Shown piece after piece: positions 57,896 to 64,000 of a stretch of DNA of 64,000 nt. The notes under the pieces are model-generated. The model was not told the DNA's origin and made no database searches. It saw only the letters and a list, made by a program, of their open reading frames with translations. This DNA is from Ulota crispa (taxonomy: Eukaryota > Streptophyta > Bryopsida > Orthotrichales > Orthotrichaceae). The stretch covers positions 26,903,419 through 26,967,418 of the forward strand of contig OY987243.1 of assembly GCA_963920765.1 (NCBI GenBank). Direction: 5' to 3'. A program made the position numbers and the translations under genes. How positions within the stretch are numbered: position 1 is the stretch's first letter; each line of letters starts with the position of its first letter.

Positions 57896-60800
57896 CTAAA
57901 CACGCCTGTCGTTGAGGTTTATGAGGGGCCTATCAATCGTATCCACATGCCTCAGCACAGACTGCTTGTTGTTATGCTGCTGGTGCTGGAGTTGCTGCTG
58001 CTGCTGCTGCTGCTCAGGCAAGCCGGAGTTGTTCCCATTTCCGTAGAAGCGCTGCTTGGTCATGTCCATGCTCACACTAGCGCGCACACGTGAGGAGAAG
58101 CCCTGGTGCGTCTTCTGCACGGCCTTGGTGCGCTCCTCCTTGTACATCTCCGGGTCGGTGATGTGCTTCTGCAGGTAGTGGATCTCCTGGATCAAGTGGT
58201 GGTCCATGGGGTGGAACATGCGCTGGTAGCCCTGGTAGATGGCGTACGGCAGGACGCAGGTGACGGGGATGAGAATGGTGGCGAACCAGTACATGGGCGA
58301 GTCCACCAGTGTCTCCACGAACACCTTGTATGCCGTGGTGGACACCGTGGGGTTGATGGACCCGTACACCACCAGGTACAGGTACCACAGTGCCACGCTA
58401 CCCCAAATGAATACATGCTGGATCCACGTGAAGTAGCTCAAGGCTAAGGCGACTTGCAAGTTCACCACCCAAATGACGCACGTGTACATTGCAGCTCCCA
58501 GCTCCTCGATGCCCGCCAGCTGCCCGTCTTTGCGGTACGCTTGGATCTCGAACGCCGCCATCGTGAAGAAGAAGGAGACGATGGAGCTGTAGACGCCGTT
58601 GGCCATCCAGCCGAGAATCCGCGTCCATGTGAAGAACATGTTCTTAGGGCCTTGCTGGTAAAGCGCTGGGAACTGCAGAACGTCCCATATGCGGTCAGTC
58701 AGGTGATTTATACGTACTGGTGTAGTCAAATCGACGCATTACCCTTCCTTACCCCTCCCCCCCTCCAAAATACTGTAGTGTTTTCACAAAGTTACTTGTC
58801 AATGGTCAGGAAGTGTGAACATAATAGGAGATTTAGTTCTGAATTGAGATTGTGCTGATTCGATGTGAAATTGATAGTCGTGTAGGGTTGAATTGATATC
58901 AATTTGCTGTTAATAATGTTCATTTAATGTTGACTTGTGTTGGTTTAGTGGAAATTAATGTCGAAAGGTATGCTGATTTAATGTTGAAAGTACTCTTGAT
59001 TTAATACTGACTTAAAGTTGGTAATGTAATATCGAGTTAATGCAACAATTACGTCACATTAACATCAATCAACACCAATTGAATCGTACTGACAGTCGCT
59101 TGATAAGAGAACCACATGAATAACTTAGTTTGAGAATTACGTGAATCTAACGGAGAAGAGTCTACTACGAAGAATACACAAACTTGGATTTAAGAACTAC
59201 TACGGATGAATGCAAATCAATACTGAATACGTAACATTTTGAAGACAAACACCAAAGGTGTGAAAACTCGGCTCTGCTGAAGAGCCCATGCAGATAACAA
59301 TACAGAAAGGGCTTGACCGCGTAGCAGGGTCAAGGGTTGCATCGCCAAATAAGCGTGGACGGGTAGAAAAGGCAAGGCAAGGCAAGGCAAGGTAATAATA
59401 ATACCTGCAAGCAGACTCGCGAGGAGACGTCTTGTTCAAACACACCCAACGCAATGACGGGTAACGACGTGAAAAACACGTTGAAAAGCGAGGCGTTCCA
59501 ATCGTTGTAGGCAGTTTGCCCGGAGAAGGTCGTGAAAGCCTCGTAGTAAAAGAGAGTAAGTCCAAAAGTGATGTTTTTGTAGAAGAAGTAAACAATCTGC
59601 AGGAGGGAGTCATCAAAAGGAGATATAAGAGAGAAGTTGTATCAAAAATTACAAAGTTTGTAAATAACCACATTAAGATGAAAGGTAGACGAGTTTTGAG
59701 AGCGGCTATGAAGACATACCATCAGAGCAATACGCTTGTAGCACCAATGCCCATGAACAATGAGCAGACGCTCCAAGAATCGAAACTGTGCAATTGAGAA
59801 ATCGCTAGCCATAACAGCCTGCAATTTTTCACAGAACAAAAACAAAAGATATATTATTGTGTCATCAAATCAAATTAAACCAGATAAAATTTGTTCCTTC
59901 AAGCAACACACACTTTGTACGTTTGAGTGAAACAAAAAAGATGCTGACCTGCATGCCTTCCACGCCACTGATACCGACACCAATATCAGCCTCTTGGATC
60001 ATGCCAACATCATTGGCGCCATCTCCAATTCCAAGAGTTGCTTTTCCTGATCCTTCCTTCACAAGTTTTGTAATCTGCAAACAATGGGAAAAATGTCACC
60101 GTCTGACACTAAGTTTTCGGAACCAACGTTGCACCAATACGTCCCAAATTGCACTTAGTATAGTTTTGGCACTATCAAACCATAAGAGCGCAGGCACCCA
60201 TTAAGTGAACGATGAATGTTTTCAAACGCTTCCAGGAGGAGCTGTATGAATCAGATGAAGTAAACCCAAGTATGCACAGAAAGCCATTTTTGTATAGCCT
60301 TTAACTGTGTGATTAGTTTGATTAATAGATGCTTCATGATTTTCGTGCAAGCCGTCGAATCGGTTCATATAGAGATAGAAGAAGAAAAAACTTGCAAAAA
60401 TGAAGGTCATATTTCTGGATTCTTCTTAGGCCATAATTTATATAATCTCAAAAAGCTACGGATCTACATGCTTCACTCCCTGCACTCTTTAGGGGTTAAG
60501 GTCACACGAGGGCTTCTTTTGTTCAGCTTTCATCTGATCTTTCTCTTTTGCACCAACACGGACCAAGTTCTACAATGGTTCTGGTAATAAAAACAATTCA
60601 CTCTCTTCTTCAACACAATGTGATCAATCAGAATTGGTCACATCAAAACAACGAAATCTAAATCCAATAGGAGTTGCAGCAGTCATACACCGAGAATGTT
60701 AGTACTACAGAGAAATGGAAATATATTTAGGTGCAGAAATTTACACACCAGAGCCTTTTGCTTGGGGGATACTCGGCAGCAGATAACAGATGCACACTGA

Positions 60801-63800
60801 GTAGCAAGGTCGAGAAGCTTGTGCTTCAAATCGTCTTCCAGAGCATACATCAGAGACTTGCCGTCAATAACTAAAGCATGAGGCTGGTCATCTTCAGAGT
60901 CCAGCGTCAACTGATGGCGGCCGGCAATGATTTGCTGCGTTATACTATCCTTGGATGCCTTCTCTACCTGATTCTTATTTCCGTTTTCCTCAATCGCCCT
61001 TATTTCGGGCGTTTCCAGACTGATGATAATCTGGTGCATTCCCTGTCGCAATAAACTGCAGGCAAACCTGTATACACATTATCACCACCACGTCAATGAC
61101 AGTCACCCTTAGCACATTAGAAAACCTGATCTTTTTATAGAAAAATCAAACATTTGGCCTCACTAACACAACTAAAGAACTCACCCTATGTTTATCGCAG
61201 TTTCTTGCTTATCACCAGTCAACACCCAAATCTTAAGACCCGCTTGTGCAAGCCTGTCAATACATTCTGGAACCTGCAACACAAACCATGGGTAAGCCTT
61301 TCAACAAAACCTGGTCCACAAATTCAAAAATTCTTACGCATTCCATAGAAAAATGTCAAATTTCATTGCACATCAAATGTAATTAGGTCTGCCAATGTAG
61401 AATATGCATCTCATGAAACTCACCCCTTGCTGCAGTTTGTCCTCCACAGCAGTAGCTCCAACAAGGATAAGATCCTTTTCTATCAAATCCGAGGCCTTGT
61501 CCAGCAAATCATCACGATCAGCACCAATTGTAGTTTTAGCCTTGAGAAAAGTTACACTCCATTGCTCGTACTCAGGCTCTTCCAGTTTCCGGTAGGAGAG
61601 AGCTAAAGTCCGTAATCCAGCATCGCCATAGGTGGCGAGGTGGCCTTTGGTCGCATTCCAATACATTTTCCCATTTCTTCCTAGTCTATCATAAATTATA
61701 CTGCACATCCACAAGAAACCCAGTCAAAACACGAAACTTGCAGAAAAGTTTGTTTCTTCACTACAAGAAATGACTTATAAATTATCCGAGGTTACATGAT
61801 GTGCAAGCCTCTGAAAAAATGTACAGAGTAACAATCAAAGGAAGTAGTAACGGTACCTATCAGCACCCTTGCACATGAGCAAAATTTGGTTAGATTCATC
61901 CCTAACAACAACGGACATCCGCTTGCGTGTACTATTGAACTCCAGAAGTTGAAGAATCTTGTATTCCCTGCATTAAAAAACAAATAAACAACACATTCAT
62001 AAACCTCTGGGCTCATCAAACTACAAATTACAGCACATTTTCAGGAAGTTTGAAATAACTGATATCGGAATTAACAGAATTCCAGCTTACCGTTTCACTG
62101 GAACACCATTAGGACCCGGTTCCTGTACAACCACACTGTTTTGTGTACGCTTCAAAAATTCAAACCCAAGCTCTCTTGCAGCGACCACAAACGAAGCTTC
62201 ATCCGGAGACTCCGCCTCGTACATCATGACGCCAGTCTCTTCGTCCACTTCAGGAATTGCAGTGTGGCAAACAGCAAGAATCCTGAAAAACATTCGAATC
62301 TCCTCGGCATTGGGCTGATCCACCCAGTGACCATTCTGAAGCCTCTCATCCTTCAAGTTAAACCCTTTCACATGCGGCTTCTGCGGCATAGGCCTCATTT
62401 CAATCCCATTCCCAGGTTGTCCTTCATTGTTACCTCCCTCACTCGCATCTTCCAACAACCGAGGATCTTTACCCAGCCTCCGAGCAGTGGCCTTCTCCAC
62501 TTCGGTAACACCCCTTCCATACGCAGTGCCTGCAATCGAGCACTTAATAAACTCCATTTGATTACACGTGAGTGTGCCAGTTTTGTCAGAAAGGATGGTA
62601 TCAATCTGTCCAAGCTCCTCGTTGAGATTCGAAGTGCGTGCACGAGCTGGTTTATCAGTCTCCTCATGGTACATTTTGAGATCGTTGTTGATGAACCTGG
62701 CTTGGAGGACCTTCACTATTTCAATAGAGACGTAGAGCGAAATGGGAATCAGGTACCCGTAGAGAATCAACGCTGTGACCAGGTGCAGCAACCCCGACTC
62801 CACGGCTTGGTTCGGGTTATAGTACATGGTTGTGTCATCAGGGCGCAAGTACCACCAATGCGGCATGCTGAGCTTGGTTCGCACACCGAAAACAACGGAT
62901 CCCACAATAGAGATCAACAAAAGAACAAAAAAGAGGAAGTATATGATCTTGTCCATCTTGCGCTCAATTCGGCTCCTTTTTGAAGGTGGATCCGTAGCAT
63001 TCTGCATCACCTTCGTCTCATGACCAGAGAAAATCACCACGCCATATATGAACGGCGTGTTCCGAAGCTTCGAATCTCGTAACAGAATCTGCTGAGGTCC
63101 CACGGGGACGGTCTCTTCGTTGTACTCCAAGTTTCCAATGAAAGTGTACAAGCTGGAGTTCGGGTCCTCGCAGCGGATCTTCGCCTCGAACTGCGAGAAC
63201 TCCACGTCCTCGTCGAGCTCGACTGTTCGCTCTAGAGACTTTTTCAGTTTCAGATTTGTCTCGCCGTCCAAATTCATAGTTTCCACGTAACAGACGCCGT
63301 CTGGAAAACTGGAAGAGAGCATGAGGAGATCGGCTGGGAAGAAATTGTCTTTTTCGACCTTCACAACGTCTCCCACTCTCACTTTCTTCCATTCTCGTAA
63401 TTCAAATGTTCCTCCTCCTGTGTGTACGTGTACCTTTCTGTTGTTTATCTCGTTGTCCTGAAAAAAAACAAAGCAACACAAAGTGATGAGAATTTTGCCT
63501 TCGCCGTGTAGGTGCCCAAACCTATAACTCCCAGAAAGTGACTCTCGCACCGTAGCTGGAAGGATCGGCAGATTCGAAAGCAAACACATCCTCATCTCGA
63601 GGATTTATGAACCAAGGGGATGATGGAAGAAGGCGAAGAGCACTCGGAAGAGATCAACGCATGGAGCCGGCAGAGAGGCTCACCTGGCGAAACCGGCGCC
63701 AGTCTTCAAGCGCTTCTTTGCACATACTGACGCCCACGACGAAGACGAGAGGGGCGATGAGACTAGAAGGAGTGTAAGGCGACACCGGAGTGAGTGCCAG

Positions 63801-64000
63801 GATTGCCGCGAGAAGGAAATAAAGGTTAGCCACGCGGCGGAACTGCTCGAACAGCGCCTTCGGGAAGAAGGTGATAACATTGTATTTAGTAGTGGACACA
63901 TAATTGCTCTTGTACCGGTACGGTTTCTGCAAATGCAACTCCGACTTGTTGCAGAACACCACGCGGGAGAATCCCGGCCCGCCAACAGACAAGGATTGCT
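57896..64000 (-). CDS. ALA: Phospholipid-transporting P4-ATPase (flippase), ALA4-12 clade; N terminus off the window
   Basis: Ten exons on the minus strand: 64000-63684 (5' partial), 63457-62091, 61967-61857, 61700-61424, 61273-61185, 61067-60749, 60074-59949, 59818-59720, 59596-59405, 58672-57896; 1223 residues seen, phases all consistent. Motifs, numbered from the first whole codon: GPGFSRVV and [18 protein letters not shown] at the start, actuator loop DGET (169-172), PISL (343-346), phosphorylation site DKTGT (D396), KGAD at the end of exon 3, GDGAND (843-848). At least eight hydrophobic segments cover the M1-M2, M3-M4 and M5-M10 regions. DGET, PISL and exon-spanning [11 protein letters not shown] place it in the plant ALA4-12 group. 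By family, it flips phospholipids to the cytosolic leaflet with an ALIS/CDC50 subunit at the plasma membrane or Golgi/endosomes. The C terminus has a poly-Q tract. The frame runs open to the window edge, so the true start is outside. Confidence 0.96.
59371..59395. repeat. GGCAA pentanucleotide repeat in a flippase intron
   Basis: AAGGCAAGGCAAGGCAAGG-type repeat of about five units just downstream of exon 9's donor site on the minus strand. Confidence 0.8.
60302..60499. repeat. Solo TTAA-element terminus in a flippase intron
   Basis: GCACTCTTTAGGGG-TTAA (TTAA at 60496-60499) in the intron between exons 6 and 7 looks like the right end of a TTAA element. A TTAA at 60302 is a possible left border, but it lacks the CCC end, so the extent is uncertain. 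Confidence 0.4.

Noticed and set aside
61757-61775. CACTACAAGAAATGAC in a flippase intron as a CACTA element
   Set aside because: No inverted partner or 3-bp duplication found nearby; at most a fragment.
62141-62983. 280-residue plus-strand ORF opposite the flippase
   Set aside because: Antisense shadow of the large second flippase exon.
1-64000. LTR retrotransposons, tRNA or rRNA genes
   Set aside because: No paired LTRs, primer-binding site, reverse-transcriptase or integrase motifs, and no tRNA-like box sequences were seen; a covariance search would be needed to exclude small RNA genes.

Overview
The window is nuclear DNA of a land plant. It holds four protein genes with plant-type domain architecture: an intronless F-box/kelch gene, Y14/RBM8A, plastidial glycerol-3-phosphate acyltransferase (with a transit-peptide-like N terminus), and a P4-ATPase flippase of the ALA4-12 clade. 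Introns are GT-AG, plus one GC-AG. Exons and leaders are GC-rich with trinucleotide repeats (poly-Q, poly-S, poly-A/G tracts); the spaces between genes are very AT-rich. The lineage cannot be fixed from sequence alone; a bryophyte or other non-seed plant is my low-confidence guess.

Layout. 1-5.7 kb: AT-rich repeats. 5.75-10.3 kb: F-box/kelch gene (+) with a long GC-rich leader and a long 3' flank. 10.3-33.1 kb: gene desert of nested small transposable elements. 33.5-35.6 kb: Y14 (+, 4 exons). 37-43.3 kb: more small elements. 44.2-47.7 kb: plastid GPAT/ATS1 (+, 12 exons). 49-56.6 kb: a second element-rich desert, including three abutting foldback elements. 57.9-64.0 kb: the flippase (-, 10 exons seen; its N terminus lies beyond the right edge). 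I see no transposase ORF, LTR retrotransposon, tRNA or rRNA.

The dominant signal is a population of non-autonomous elements, about 0.2-1.0 kb each, flanked by TTAA and ending in CCCTAAA-like termini (typically TTAA-CCCCTAAAGGACC...GGTCCTTTAGGGG-TTAA). TTAA target duplication with a terminal CCC is the hallmark of the piggyBac superfamily, which I recall as rare or hardly reported in land plants. At least eight families are present. They nest in one another at TTAA, which lets several empty sites be rebuilt, and they abut by sharing a single TTAA. Some are long inverted dimers that would transcribe into hairpins, and one degenerate copy lies in a GPAT intron. CACTA, TA-duplicating, Tourist-like and unclassified MITEs are mixed in.

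The four genes do not form a pathway. GPAT makes lysophosphatidic acid in plastids, the flippase moves phospholipids between membrane leaflets, Y14 is an exon-junction-complex core protein, and the kelch protein probably selects substrates for an SCF ubiquitin ligase.
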